A DNA stretch of 64,000 nt from Armigeres subalbatus (GCF_024139115.2 NC_085140.1:236966371-237030370); one strand, 5' to 3'. Counted from the first letter of the stretch, positions 10,891 to 22,705 are shown. Numbers and translations are program-made. The notes: a model not told the origin generated them from the sequence alone.

Positions 10891-11109
10891 TATACGAATG
10901 AAACTTCCGTTGTGTTTTTATTCGAGATACATATCCAAATGGATTTCAATTACAAATTCCTAAAATTCATTGAAGGTTCGCTTTATTAAGCCTTATGTCT
11001 GTTTGGAAACACGTCCGTACGCCACTAAAATCTCCTTAGATAAAGTCGGACCGAGATCTTACTTTAGGTTCCGTAGGTTCCTGTTTCGTAATGAAATGCA
11101 GCAGTAGTA

Positions 11110-11903
11110 GTAAAATTCTTCTTTATTTAATCATTTTTTTTTGTTCTACAATTATTTTTTACATATACAGTGATCGGTCGGCTTGGCCCTCCAATTCTGA
11201 TTAGTTTTTTTTTATATATTGTTATATTGAGTTTTAAAATATAATATTTCATGACGGCCTTTAGGAGGCGTTATGAAATTAAAAAAATTTAATTAAAAAA
11301 ATGATAGATTGGAACTGGCGCCCTAATTGGAGCCTGATCCAAATGCAAGCAACGGACCCTAAACTTTTCTTTACACTCATCAAAGCGTTCATGTGAGATT
11401 TTTATCCCAGCCAGACGGTGGACCTCGGATGCTCTTGTCCTGGGAGGGGTGTTGAGGATCATCCTCAGGAATTTGTTTTGGACTCGTTGAAGTTTGAGGT
11501 GGTGGGTTTTAGCGCAGCTCTCCCAGACCGGGATATCGTATTCGATCATAGGGAAGATGATTTGCTTGTAGACAGCAAGCTTATTTTTCAGGGACAATGA
11601 CGACCGACGGTTAATCAAAGGATACAGTAGTTTCAACAAGACGTTACACTTTGTCACCGTCTTGTCAACCTGTTGCCTGAAGATAAGCTTGCTGTAGAGG
11701 GTCAAGCCAAGGTAGTCGGCCTCATTGGCCCATTCCACAGTCGTGCCATTGAGGATGATTTTACAGTCCCTAGGCGAAACATGTTTATGTGGTTTAGAGT
11801 GGGGGAAAATAATGACCTGGGTCTTCGCCGCGTTGATACAGATCTTCCAGCTGGTGAGATACTCTGTCAGGGCATCCAGGCCTCGTTGGAGTTTTGCCAC
11901 TAC
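11110..11903 (-). mobile_element. 5'-truncated jockey-clade non-LTR retrotransposon fragment
   Basis: The frame 11289-11915 (minus) encodes the C-terminal end of a jockey-type reverse transcriptase. It includes a conserved thumb-like segment (L-T-E-Y-L-T-S-W-K-I-C-I-N) and the Y-L-G-L-T-L-Y region, followed by the typical C-terminal Q-R-V-Q-N-K-F-L-R-M stretch. The catalytic F/Y-A-D-D box is absent: the element stops abruptly where the inverted repeat of the next element begins at 11903. About 170 bp of T-rich sequence to the left is probably its 3' UTR. The first codons of the open frame are read from the neighbouring inverted repeat. Confidence 0.75.
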
Positions 11904-12455
11904 CCCATAAAACATTTGACAGATGGAAAATTTCCTGATACACCGACGAAGTCGGGTGCCGAGGAAAACAACTGTTTTTATCTCCGACGAAATCGGGTGC
12001 CAATCAAGGTGTCGACGAAATCAACTGTTTATTCACCGACGAAATCGGGTGTAGTGAAAATCAACCATCATGAATGCCAACTAAATCTGGTGCTGACCAA
12101 ATCATATGCATGGACAACCTATTTAGTCGGGTGGCTCTTAGACATTATTTAGATTGACGTATCAATCGATGGATCAAGTAGTGTTTATATAGCCGATTTA
12201 ATCGGGGTAATAGTTGATAAATTACATCTGTTTAGTGTATTGTTTACAAGTGAAGCAGTTGAGATCATTGCACAAAATATAATTATTAAAATTAGTTAGA
12301 AAGAGAATATCTAACATGTTATTTCCAAAATGCGTAGTGTGTGTATGTATGTGTGTGTGCAAAAAGTTCATTTTTGGCACTTATCGTTAACTCGCAATAA
12401 ATTTCGACGGAAATTTTTGGTTTCCATTGAATATTGGTCGGACTGGACTATTGAC

Positions 12456-12555
12456 TAAGGATCAATTTCTTCACCCCCGCTTAGTCACTAAACCAGGTTT
12501 AAGCGGGGTAAATACCGCTTTAGAGTTAAACCGGAGGTGAACAAATTGGCCCTAA
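12456..12555. mobile_element. 100-bp palindromic MITE
   Basis: The sequence reads as an imperfect palindrome whose arms begin TAAGG...TTTCTTCAC-CCCCGCTTAG. A second copy of the same family lies at 39649-39751. It can fold into a single long hairpin. Confidence 0.55.
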
Positions 12556-13011
12556 GAGTCTTTGGTCAAACTACATTCTTTTATATTACTTTATTGTAAA
12601 ATTAGTAATAAACCGGTTCTTCACTACATGGTGAAATGATCGGATCAGATTATGAACTCTGAAGCTATGACCAAATACATTTTTTATTTCAGCAAAACAC
12701 GAATAAAGGCAGATTATGGAGGCTGAATGGAACAATTTTCGAAGCCCTTCCAATCTTAAGTCAGGAATCTGTCTGGTGGGAATGAGCTAAAAGTGATCAG
12801 ATTTCTATCTTTTTTTAAGTTTAATTCTTCAAAACTCTAAACTATCCACCTGGCGGTAATGATGCTTTTCTCATTTTCCGATCCAACCCATAATCAATAG
12901 AAATAGGACAGAAATCCTCTTCAAATGCAACCTGTTGCAAGGATAATTATCTAAAAGGTGAACTAAACTTTTAACGCGTTTTTGAAATATTCAAGTATTT
13001 TAAACCAACTA

Positions 13012-13205
13012 CAGTTAAACCTCCATGAGTCGATGTTCTATGACTCGATATCGACTCATGGAAGCAAATTATTCCATACTAAAAAATATTTTCTAGGTTA
13101 CTGTGATGGTCCCTCCAAAGAGCTTTCCAAGGATTTTCTATTCTACATCTCGATATTTCTATGAGTCGATGGTCCCTTCAATATCGACTCATGGAGGTTT
13201 GACTG
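13012..13205. mobile_element. mariner-type MITE with TA duplication
   Basis: The ends CAGTTAAACCTCCATGAGTC and its inverted, slightly diverged copy are flanked by TA (13010-13011 and 13206-13207). The arms contain further repeats of the GAGTCGAT / ATCGACTC word. It is 194 bp long with no coding content. Confidence 0.7.
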
Positions 13206-13409
13206 TATTTCTAGTTACCTTCATTTTCCGATAGCCTATTTCCTCACGAATGGCAGCTATCAACTCCAGAAAGATAACTCCTGGACCCTACATATCGTAT
13301 ACCCATCAAGACATGGGCCGGGATCTACGGCTTTTCTTGCTTTCTGAAGAAAAATGCTCTCAAATTAATTTTTTATACTCTATTTCATAGTGATTAATAT
13401 TCATTTGGA

Positions 13410-13790
13410 GTTTTTGAAAGGAAAGTGCTGCGTACCATCTAGGGTGGGATGCAAATGGGGGACGATGCGTGGAGGAGACGAATGAACCACGAGTTGCAAC
13501 AGCTGTTGGGAGAACCATCAATCGTTCGCACTGCAAAAATCGGAAGACTGCGGTGGGCCGGGCACATAACCAGAATGTCGGACAGTAATCCGGTGAAAAT
13601 GGTTCTCGACAACGATCCAACGGGCACAAGAAGGCGAGTTGCGCAGCGGGCAGGAGGAAGATGACTTGCAGACCCTCCGTAGACTGTGTGGTTGGCGACG
13701 TGTAGCCGTGGACCGAGCCGAATATAGACGACTTTTATGTGTACTGCAAAGGCCACTTTGGCCTTAGTCTGAATAAATAATAAATAAATT
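13410..13790 (+). mobile_element. 5'-truncated RTE-clade retrotransposon, 3' end only
   Basis: On the + strand it matches the C-terminal end of the RTE element at 15400-18785 (minus). The shared segment includes M-N-H-E-L-Q-Q-L-L-G-E-P-S and R-W-A-G-H. It has a frameshift near 13655 and ends in a (TAAATAA)-type simple tail. Confidence 0.7.
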
Positions 13791-14335
13791 TATTTTCAAA
13801 ATAAGTTCATCACTTACTAAATCATATAATATCGATCAAACAAATACAAATAAATCACCCTATTTCGTCGGGTTATGCTTGCTTTCGGTTTTAAATATCC
13901 GATTAATAACTTATTTTGGTAGACCAAAAACAACCGATTTCATCGGGAATCGTCTACTGTCCATTAGAATACAATTACTAATCGAGCAATTTACTTGCTT
14001 TTTTTTCGAGACTTTTTTTCGTCGGCAGCATTTCATTATTTGATTGAATCAGTTCATTAATCATCCAATTCTTCAGATTTTCATCGGTCGATTTTATCGG
14101 CCTGATTGCTTTTCTGCCGTCGACTATGCTAGCCGATTAGTCTACCGACTAAATTGCTTCAAATCTATTGATTTAGTCGGCCGATTTAATGTATTGTTTA
14201 ATCACTAAACGCCCCTGTAAAGCTCCCATAAGCGTCTGTGCAACAAACAACCGATTAGTCGGATGCAAAGTAGGCCGATCCGACCGACGAAAACCGACTA
14301 AGTCGGGGGAAAAGTCGGTAGGATGTTTTATGGGG

Positions 14336-14886
14336 TAGCGCTATGATCACTCTACCGTTATAGACGATATAGTGTTCAATCGCTTTGACATTTGATTAGT
14401 GTATATGCTGCTGAATGTTTTCTGTGGTGATGACGATGATGATGATGATTGATATAGGTGTACGCGTTAGGAGCAAACGTCAAATGAGAAATAATCATGG
14501 CCGACTGTGTTTCTCGCGATTCTGATAACAGATGGCAGTAGTGTTTTCTGAAAAGCTAATGACGATAATTTTTCCAACAGTTTGTTTGAAGAGTTACGGC
14601 TGTTTGTCGGTGCAGAAACTGTTGGTAATGAATTATTAGCAGTAGCCTGGGTGCTGCGGATAGAGCCGCTTTTCTGCGCTCAAGCGAGTAGAGGGATATT
14701 TTGAAATCACTCCCATAAACAAAATTATTTTGCAGTTACTTGGCTGTCAAACATTTCCCGCTCTTCGAATTTTTCTTTCCACGCTGCACGAGGGCGCACA
14801 AATGCGCTAGACTCTACATGACTTAACGATTGTTTACATACATTCATGCTCCAATCAGCTGCTGAATCTCAAGAAATTTCGTAACT
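14336..14886. other. intergenic, no feature seen
   Basis: There is a short (GAT)n run near 14435-14452. Otherwise I see no coding potential, repeat or element ends. Confidence 0.4.
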
Positions 14887-14901
14887 AGGGTAAAACGACC
14901 T

Positions 14902-15198
14902 GGACCCTCCTTAGCCGTGCGGTAAGACGCACGGCTACAAAGCAATACCATGCTGAGGGTGGCTGGGTTCGATTCCCGGTGCCGGTCTAGGCAATTTTCG
15001 AATTGGAAATTGTCTCGACTTCCCTGGGCATAAAAGTATCATCGTGTTAGCCTCATGATATACGAATGCAAAAATGGTAAACTTGGCTTAGAAACCTCGC
15101 AGTTAATAACTGTGGAAGTGCTTAATGAACACTAAGCTGCGAGGCGGCTCTGTCCCAGTGTGGGGATGTAATGCCAATAAGAAGAAAAGAAGAAGAAG
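14902..15198 (+). mobile_element. Feilai-type tRNA-derived SINE
   Basis: The head carries RNA polymerase III boxes (A-like TTAGCCGTGCGGTAAG; B GGTTCGATTCCCGG). The body is the typical Feilai sequence, ending in a (GAA)n tail. It is flanked by a 15-bp target duplication (AGGGTAAAACGACCT at 14887-14901 and 15199-15213). Length and structure fit a complete copy. Confidence 0.9.
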
Positions 15199-15408
15199 AG
15201 GGTAAAACGACCTATTATGGAGGGGTTAAGCACCGTGTCAAAACAAAATTGATTACAATTTTTTTTCAAAAATTACCTGTTGGTCGATTTTCACATTGTA
15301 GTAGTTGAATAGGATGCTCGTTAACTATAGTTTCGTAAATATTACGTCAATTGTGCTGAAATTATGTTGTTTTGTTTTTATCACAATAAAAACAATTTTT
15401 ATTTATTA

Positions 15409-15813
15409 TCAGACTAAGGCTGGAGTGGCCTGTGCTGCACATAAAAGTCTTCTCCATTCAGCTCGGTCCATGGCTGCACTTCGCCAACCACGCAGTCTGC
15501 GGAGGGTCCGCAAATCGTCCTCCACCTGATCGATCCACCTTGCCCGCTGTGCACCTTGCCTTCTTGTTCCCGTTGGATCGTTGTCGAGAACCATTTTCAC
15601 CGGATTACTGTCCGACATTCTGGCTACGTGCCCGGCCCACCGCATTCTTCCAATTTTCGCGGTGTGAACGATGGATGGTTCTCCCAACAGCTGATGCAAC
15701 TCGTGGTTCATTCGCCTCCTCCACGTACCGTCCGCCATCTGCACCCCACCATAGATGGTACGCAACACTTTCCTTTCAAAAACTCCCAGTGCGCGTTGGT
15801 CCTCCACGAGCAT
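15409..15813 (-). pseudogene. RTE C-terminal region
   Basis: This 134-codon frame encodes the conserved C-terminal tail of the element, with V-L-R-T-I-Y-G-G-V, M-N-H-E-L-H-Q-L and M-R-W-A-G-H-V-A-R-M. The same segment recurs at 13440-13740 and, diverged, at 24889-25150 and 63300-63600. Confidence 0.75.
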
Positions 15814-15816
15814 CGT

Positions 15817-17328
15817 CTAGGTTTCGTGTCCGTAGAGAACAACCGGTCTTATAAGCGTTTTGTAGATAGTTAGTTTGGTACGGCGGCGAACTCTATTCGA
15901 TCGGAGCGTCTTACGGAGTCCAAAGTACGTACGATTTCCAGCCACTATGCGCCTCCGAATTTCTCTGCTGGTATCGTTATCGGCGGTCACCAGTGAGCCC
16001 AAGTACACAAATACTCGTGGTGGGTGGCTTACATTGACCTCTCTTGAGTCTCTTCCTATCATGTACTTCGTCTTCGACGTATTGATGACTAGTCCAATCC
16101 GTTTAGCTTCACTTTTCAGTCTGATGTAGGCTTCCTCCATCCTTACGTGCCATGATATCAATGTCGTCGGCGAAACCAAATAACTGGACGGACTTCGTAA
16201 AAATCGTACCACTCGTGTCAATCCCTGCCCTTCGTATTACTCCCTCCAAAGCGATGTTGAATAGCAGACACGAACGACCATCACCTTGCCGTAACCCTCT
16301 ACGCGTTTCGAAGGGACTCGAGAATGCCCCTGAAACTCGAACTACGCACATCACCCGATCCATCGTCGCCTTGATCAACCGTATCAGTTTATCCGGAAAT
16401 CCGTTTTCGTGCATTAGCTGCCATAGCTGGTCCCGATCGATTGTATCATATGCGGCTTTGAAGTCGATAAATAGATGATGTGTGGGCACGTTGTATTCGC
16501 GGCATTTCTGCAATACCTGACGTATGGCGAACACCTGGTCTGTGGTAGAGCGTTCACCCATAAATCCCACCTGGTACTGCCCCACGAACTCTCTTGCAAT
16601 TGGTGTTAGTCGGCGGCATCAAATTTGGGAGAGTACCTTGTAGGCGGCGTTCAGCAATGTGATTGCGCGGTAGTTGCTACAATCCAGCTTATCGCCCTTT
16701 TTGTAGATGGGACACACGACACCTTCCATCCACTCCTGCGGCAGAACCTCATCTTCCCAAACCTTGGTAATCACCCAGTGCAGCGCTCTAGCTAGTGCCT
16801 CACCACCGTGTTTAAACAGCTCTCCTGGTAGTTGGTCAACTGCAGGGGCTTTGTTGTTTTCAGCCGGCCGGCCTGGAGATTCGGAGCCGGAAGTCGCATG
16901 TCCTGCGCGCGTGCTCCTAGGTTCATTACCATACCGCCACCGTTGTCTGCCATATCGCCATTCAGATGCTCTTCGTAGTGCTGCCGCCACCTTTGGATCA
17001 CCTCACGCTCGTTCGTAAGAAGGTTCCCGTTTATGTCCTTACACATATCGGGCTGTGACACGTGGCCCTTACGTGAACGGTTCATCTTCTCTTAGAGCTT
17101 TCGTGCGTTATTAGCGCGGTACAGTTCCTCCGTCTCTTCACGGTCTCGATCTTCCTGCTGGCGCTTTTTCCTCCGGAAAATCGAGTTTTGTCTGTTCCGC
17201 GCCCGTTTGTATCGTGCCTCGTTCGCCCTCGTGCGGTGTTGCAGTAATCTCGCCCATGCTGCATTCTTCTCCTCAACTAACTGCTCACATTCGCCGTCAT
17301 ACCAGTCGTTTCTCTGATCCGGAGCCAC
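15817..17328 (-). pseudogene. RTE linker and reverse transcriptase domain (frameshifted)
   Basis: Pieces in consecutive order are: a charged linker (17092-17328), the N-terminal RT region (16619-17085, with C-P-I-Y-K-K-G-D-K and N-Y-R-A-I-T-L-L-N), the palm (16109-16585, with F-I-D-F-K-A-A-Y-D, G-L-R-Q-G-D and catalytic F-A-D-D-I-D) and the region after it (15817-16221). At least three frameshifts separate them. Confidence 0.8.
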
Positions 17329-17522
17329 CGTGCCTAGTGCAGCGGTTGCGGTGCTTCCAATGGCGGATCGAATATCTCTCCAGCCATCTTCAAGAGATGC
17401 TGCGCCTAACTACTCTTCCGTTGGGAGTGCCACTTCCAGCTGCTGCGCGTAGTCTTGGGCTAGTCTACCGTCTTGTAGCCGCCCAATGTTTAGCCGCGGC
17501 GGACGACTGCGACGCGTGTTGA

Positions 17523-18254
17523 TCACCGTCGAGAGTTTTGAGCGCAGACATACTGCAACGAGTAGTGGTCGGATTCAATATTCGCACTGCGGTAAGTGCG
17601 TACGTTCGTGATGTCGGAGAAGAATTTACCGTCGATTAGAACGTGGTCGAATTGGTTTTCCGTTACTTGATTAGGTGATTTCCATGTGGCCTTGTGGATA
17701 TTCTTGCGGGGGAAGAAAGTGCTTCGGACTACCATTCCGCGGGAGGCTGCAAAGTTTATGCATCGTTGGCCGTTGTCGTTCGATACGGTATGCAGACTAT
17801 CCGGTCCGATGACCGGTCTATACATTTTATCCCTTCCTACCTGAGCGTTCATGTCACCGATGACGATTTTGACGTCCCGCAGTGGGCATCCATCGTATGT
17901 CTGCTCCAGCTGCACATAGAACGCTTCTTTCTCGTCGTCGGATCTCCCTTCGTGTGGGCAGTGCACGTTGATGATGCTATAGTTGAAGAAACGGCCTTTT
18001 ATCCTCAGCTTGCACATCCTTGCGTTGATTGGCTGCCACCCAATCACGCGTTGGCGCATCTTTCCCAGCACTATGAAGCCGGTTCTCAGCTCGTTGGTGG
18101 TGCCACAGCTTTGGTAGAACGTAGCCGCTCGATGCCCGCTTTTCCACACTTTCTGTCCTGTCCAGCAGATTTCCTGCAGCGCTACGACATCGAAGTTGCG
18201 GGGATGTAAGGGAAGATCCATAAAGTACGTCACGCAAAAATAGGTGATTTTCAA
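17523..18254 (-). pseudogene. RTE endonuclease domain (decayed)
   Basis: This is an apurinic/apyrimidinic-type endonuclease fold. The segments V-V-A-L-Q-E, I-I-N-V-H-C-P-H, I-G-D-M-N-A-Q-V-G and S-D-H-Y match the catalytic Glu, Asn/Asp pair and His of this enzyme class, which nicks target DNA to prime reverse transcription. The first ~15 codons are read from the inserted MITE. The same domain recurs at 40335-40739. Confidence 0.8.
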
Positions 18255-18375
18255 CCCCCCCTCCCCCCTTCGTCACACTTTTTGTATGAAACCACTAAAA
18301 TTTTTGTATGGGTCGTCACGCAGCTCGAAACCCCCCCTCCCCCCTAGGAGCGTGACGTACTTTGTGGATGGCCCC
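18210..18375. mobile_element. 166-bp MITE inside the RTE leader
   Basis: Inverted ends related to GGCCATCCACAAAGTACGTC are flanked by TAA (18207-18209 and 18376-18378). C-rich runs (CCCCCCCTCCCCCC) lie in both arms. It separates the RTE endonuclease start from its leader. Confidence 0.7.
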
Positions 18376-18851
18376 TAATGCAACCTGCGAAGCCTAGCGA
18401 CATGCAGTTCCATGTTCCAAGCTTCCAATCGTGATCCTTTATTCGTCGCCTAGGTCGTTGCCGATTGTATCGAGTCGTATTATCTTCTATGTCGTTCGTA
18501 ATAGTTGTTTTTAAAAGCGGCTTATTGGGCCTGCGCAAACCTCCTGTCTCGTCGGAGGGCCGTCGTGTCAGGGCTGTTTAGCGTCCCACCTAACACCAGC
18601 GCTTTGAGCGGCACACGGTCGCTTTGGCGGAGCCTACTTGCGGATTCATGCAGCTTTTTATAGAGGTTTAACAGGGTCCACTGTCAAACCCCACCACATC
18701 CTAGGCAGGCGCCACAACTCGCAGATGGCCTGGGGAGGGATCGTCAAGCCCTTGGACATAGTCCCTGCTGCCCCTGATTCTGCTATGTAATATATGATAT
18801 ACTGAGTGTGGTTGCAACCATATATCATTTATCTATACTGCCGATGATCGA

Positions 18852-19080
18852 TGTCAGGCCATTAGGCCGAATGGTCATTAGGCCCAACGATCATTAGGCC
18901 GAATGAGAAGTAAGAAGCAAATCGTGAAAAATTAGAGTTTTTTCTTTTTCCTTCTTCATTCTTCCTCCTTCTTTCTTGCTTCTTACTTCTTTTTCTTCTC
19001 TTTTCTTTGTTCTACGTTGGTTCTTCTTTCTTCTTCGCTCTACTTTCTTTCTTTTCCATAATTTTTCTGCTTTATTTTTC
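18852..19080. mobile_element. one end of a GGCCGAAT word-array element
   Basis: It begins TGTCAGGCCATTAGGCCGAA like the element at 35739. Two more copies of the word (one with a substitution) follow, then a purine-rich link and about 170 bp of CTTCTT-rich sequence. No inverted second end is visible, so the copy is truncated. Confidence 0.55.
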
Positions 19081-19299
19081 TTCTTTTTTAATCAACACGC
19101 TCAATTTAACTGTTCAATCTATTGAATGTCCAACTTTACCATCACTATGATGGATAGTGATATTCCTTTCATTTTGGAGTGCTGTCACACATTTCAAAAG
19201 TGCGTTAAATACTTTGGTGCAATTAATAGATATTTGAGTTTTCCAAATGTCACTTTGATCTGTCAAAATAATACACACCAAATACCACCAAATATTGTA

Positions 19300-19499
19300 C
19301 TTCCAGTTGAAACCGAAGTGAGCTCTCGCGACAATCGAGTTTTCTCCCTTTTCCTTTTCTCGCAACTACATCGCGACTAGTGCGCATCATGGCGCATGGC
19401 GGTAGTATAGATGCGCACTAGTCGCGATGCAGTTGCGACATCAGGAAATAAGGAAAAACTCATTCGTTGCGAGAGCTCACTTCGATTTTCAACTGGAAG
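19300..19499. repeat. fold-back palindrome 1 (200 bp)
   Basis: The arms begin CTTCCAGTTGAAAACCGAAG-like and pair over nearly the full length (GAGCTCTCGCGACAA, TCGCAACT, GCATCGCGACTAGTGCGCAT). It forms one long hairpin with a short loop near 19400. Confidence 0.65.
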
Positions 19500-19507
19500 C
19501 ACAATAC

Positions 19508-19690
19508 AAAAACCGAACTGAGCTCTCGCGACAATCGCATTTTCTCACATTTCCGGATGTCGCAACTGCATCGCGATTAGTGCGCATCTATGCCATAGTC
19601 GTGCGCTATCATGCGCATCACTCGCGATGCAGTTGCGACATCCGGAAATGGGAGAAAATGCTATTGTCGCTAGAGCTCCGTTCGGTTTTC
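19508..19690. repeat. fold-back palindrome 2 (183 bp), same family
   Basis: A second near-perfect palindrome of the same family (AAAACCGAACTGAGCTCTCG ... inverted) begins 9 bp after the first. Its loop differs. The two together look like adjacent MITE insertions or a duplicated fold-back. Confidence 0.65.
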
Positions 19691-20089
19691 AACTGGATCT
19701 AGAATATTATTGTGTATTACTGTATGTCTCTTTGTCGCTGCAAAAAAAAGAAAACAACAAGGCCAGTAAACGTCAAAATTTATGAAGAACGAAAGAGATA
19801 AAGATATTTTTCCGTGCTCTACACGGAGATATTCAATTTACCAATTAATGGATACTTTTATGTGCTATATATTTCTCCCTGCAGAAAAATTAACCGATTT
19901 TCAGAAGTTCGGCGGCATAACTTAGACGATCCCCACCAGTGCGTAAATAAAGCCAAAATAGCAACCTCTATCATGACGCGAACTCGCACCGGTCGTTGGT
20001 TTGGTAAACGGGTTTGGGAAATGTAAACGCAACCTTCGGTGAATAGCGAGTTGGCAAATTTGGCGACCCGCTCCAACCGTTGCCAAACC

Positions 20090-20890
20090 ATCACACGGAA
20101 ATAAAGAGAAACGCATAAATAAAAAATGCGCCGCCTTCTGAAAAATGGTTCGGTTATTCATCATCAAAACCATTGTGATGGAGGTCAGTTTAGTTTGGAT
20201 TTCAACTGATTGGCGGCGCTAGTGCATATGAAATAACCTGATAGGTTAGATATCTCGAAATCTGGAATTTTTAGAATATTGGCGTCTTCTACAAAATTGT
20301 TCGGGAGGTCAAAACCATCATGACGAAAACAAGTTTAATTTGAAATACAAACTGCTTGGCGGCGCTAGTGAATTGAAATAACCTAAAAGGTTAGATATTT
20401 CGATAGTTGAAATCTTAAGAATATTGCCGTCTTCTACAAAGTTGTTTGGATGATTAAAACCAACATGACGAAAGCAAGTTTAGTTAATAATACAACCGCT
20501 TGGCGGCGCTAGTGTATTGGAAATAACCTGATAGGTCAGGTATCTCAAAATATGTAATTTTTAGAATATTGCCGCCTTCTACAAAGTTGTTCGGGTGGTC
20601 AAAACCATTATGACCAACGCAGGTTTAGATTGAGATATAACCGCTTGGTGGCGCTAGTGTATAAGAAATAACCTGCTAGGATAAATATTTCGAAATCTGA
20701 AATTTTTAGAATATTGCCGTATTCCACAAAGTTGTTCGGGTGGTGAAAACCGTCATGATGCAAGCAAGTTTAGTTTTAAACATAATCGCTTAGTGGCGCT
20801 AGTGCATAAGAAATAAACTGATAAGTTAAATATCTCAAAATCTGGAATTTTCAGAATATTGCCGTATTCTACAAAGTTACTTGCCATAAG
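20090..20890. repeat. 145-bp tandem array, about five units
   Basis: The marker GGCGGCGCTAGTG (with TGG and AGTGG variants) starts at 20212, 20358, 20502, 20647 and 20792, a period of 144-146 bp. Each unit also holds AATAACCTGATAGGTTA and TTCTACAAAGTTGTTCGGGT. A diverged inverted copy lies at 21140-21345. Confidence 0.8.
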
Positions 20891-21139
20891 ACGAGTTCGT
20901 ACAATTCCATTTAATTCCACCCCTTGGTTGTGCCTTTGACAGATACTTATTTCGACTTCTACAGTAAGGCCATCTTCAGTGTCTCGTACTTGACTCGATT
21001 CGACTCAGCTCGAGCGCCAACGAGTATTGGTGGTTTCAAACAAAATTTCTGGTTTGACTACCCTCTTAAATCTTACATAATAATCAACCTAACAGATAAT
21101 TCGGATAACTTTGTATAAGATGGCCACTTTCCAACTCTA

Positions 21140-21345
21140 ACGGATTTAGAAATATTTAACCTAACAGGTTATTTCTCATGCACTAGCGTCGCTATGAGTA
21201 TAAATTCCAAACTAAACTAGTCTCCATCATAAATGTTATGGCTACCCGATCAACTTTGTAGAAGACAAAATCTTTCGTCTTATAGATCTCGAGATATCCA
21301 CCTCACTAAATTATTGCATATAAGCTAGCGCCATCTAGCAGATGT
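21140..21345. repeat. inverted, diverged copy of the 145-bp unit
   Basis: CTAACAGGTTATTTC, CACTAGCGTCGCTA and CAACTTTGTAGAAGAC are the reverse complements of the markers in the array at 20090-20890. The array plus this copy therefore forms a large inverted structure around about 250 bp of unrelated sequence. Confidence 0.6.
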
Positions 21346-21789
21346 GTGTCTAGCTAATCTGATAATCTCAAAATGCATTACGCACATATTTATATTACAA
21401 AAGTTGGAGCGCGTTCTGAAAGATTTGAAAATAAATAATAATTTTTCCCTGATTTTATTTATTTCCGTGTTTGCCTCAATAGCAACCGGATATTCACCAC
21501 CGGTGAGAAGCATGACTGCACTTCAACAACCTTGATAGAAACAACCGGTGCGAGAACAAGTGCATAAATAAAATATGAACGCATTTCGTTCCTAACCTAG
21601 ACACTCATTTGGATACACATCGGTGGGGATCGTCTTATTAATGAGTTATGCCGTTGAACTTCAAAAATGGGTTAATTTTTTCTGCAGAGAGAGAGATATA
21701 GCACAAAAAAGTACCCATTTATGGGTAAACGCAGGCGATTCATTGCCTGCTTTGAGCGTGCTTACAGCGGCACACTAGGAGCTAACTTT

Positions 21790-22095
21790 CTGAAATCAGT
21801 ATGACGAAAGGCATCTAAGGTTCGATTTCTAAAAATTAAGCACCTTAATCGAAAGAAATATTTGGTAGGCGTAGTAGCGGACATCATCCTTCATAACCGG
21901 TATACCAAATAGTTTTCATGAAAAGTTTCTAATTTTGAGAAAACCCGCGTTAGATGTCTTTCACCATACAAATTTCTGGCGGTTAACTCATGCTGGCTAT
22001 TCTGTCCATATACTATAGCGCCTGGATGTGACAGCGGCGGGTAGAAAATCAGCCACTGCCAATAATTCGTTGTGACAGCTTTACTGTTCAACAAT
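21790..22095. repeat. dispersed repeat, family copy A
   Basis: It shares with 43555-43715 and 45400-45500 the stretch around TTTTGAGAAAACCCGCGTTA followed by GATGTCTTTCACCAT. I see no coding frame. It helps define the empty target site of the insertion at 43716. Confidence 0.5.
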
Positions 22096-22705
22096 GCAAT
22101 TTAAAGGGAAAAAATGCATATTTGGCGCTATGAGGCAAATATTGTTAAATAGTTTTTATGCAATGTAAAGAAACGTGTCAAAAGTTATCAATGAATGAAC
22201 CTTATGTACGAAAACGTTTCAAAAACAATTGCAAATATTGTTATATTAGAGAAATATGTTGATGTATTGTATCCTTAGTGTTAATACAATCTGTGCAACC
22301 ATCAAGAAACAATGTATCCTATTGTATACCGTACCGTATGGTAATTCAATTAATTGAACCAATAGTACATTTTTATCCGGGTACTTCGACCCCAATTGGG
22401 GTATACTCAATTAAGGCTTTTAAGGTAAGGCAATTAAGGTAAGTATAAGGTGAATTGAACTCACTATTGGACAGTTTATTTCTTTCGTGTAGAGACTGGG
22501 TATATATCAATAAGCCATTTTATGAGACAGATTCGAACAGCTGATCAAAATTTTGAGTGGAGGGCTCGGTCTTTGTTTTGGTAAATTTGCACGTAAACCA
22601 TCATCATTTCGTCATCATCATCATCATTTCATTTCATTTTCGCAAATGTTCCTTGTAAAATGTAAATATTAGTATTTGGTCTCCTGTCATTTGAGCTTTC
22701 TATAA

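Larger units (their letters stand above)
11903..14335. mobile_element. 2.4-kb non-autonomous TIR element with subterminal palindrome arrays
   Basis: The ends are perfect 13-bp inverted repeats (CCCCATAAAACAT) flanked by TA at 11901-11902 and 14336-14337, consistent with a TA target duplication. Each subterminal region carries many copies of a short palindrome of the form CCGAYnWRnTCGG: at 11942, 11982, 12039, 12121 and 12192 on the left, and at 13864, 13941, 14087, 14130, 14170, 14250 and 14285 on the right. No transposase frame is present. The interior contains three later insertions (12456, 13012, 13410). Confidence 0.6.
15390..18785 (-). mobile_element. nearly full-length decayed RTE-clade non-LTR retrotransposon
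   Basis: On the minus strand, reading from 18785 to 15390, are a 5' leader (about 18780-18380), an apurinic endonuclease domain, a basic linker, the reverse transcriptase and a C-terminal region, ending in an AT-rich simple tail. It resembles Aedes RTE elements of the JAM1 type. Several frameshifts and stops separate the pieces, so it cannot make an intact protein. A MITE sits inside at 18210-18375. Confidence 0.85.

Noticed and set aside
14902..14995. Possible genuine tRNA gene (clear box B)
   Set aside because: The sequence continues into the Feilai SINE body with a tail and target duplication, and no proper cloverleaf end is present.
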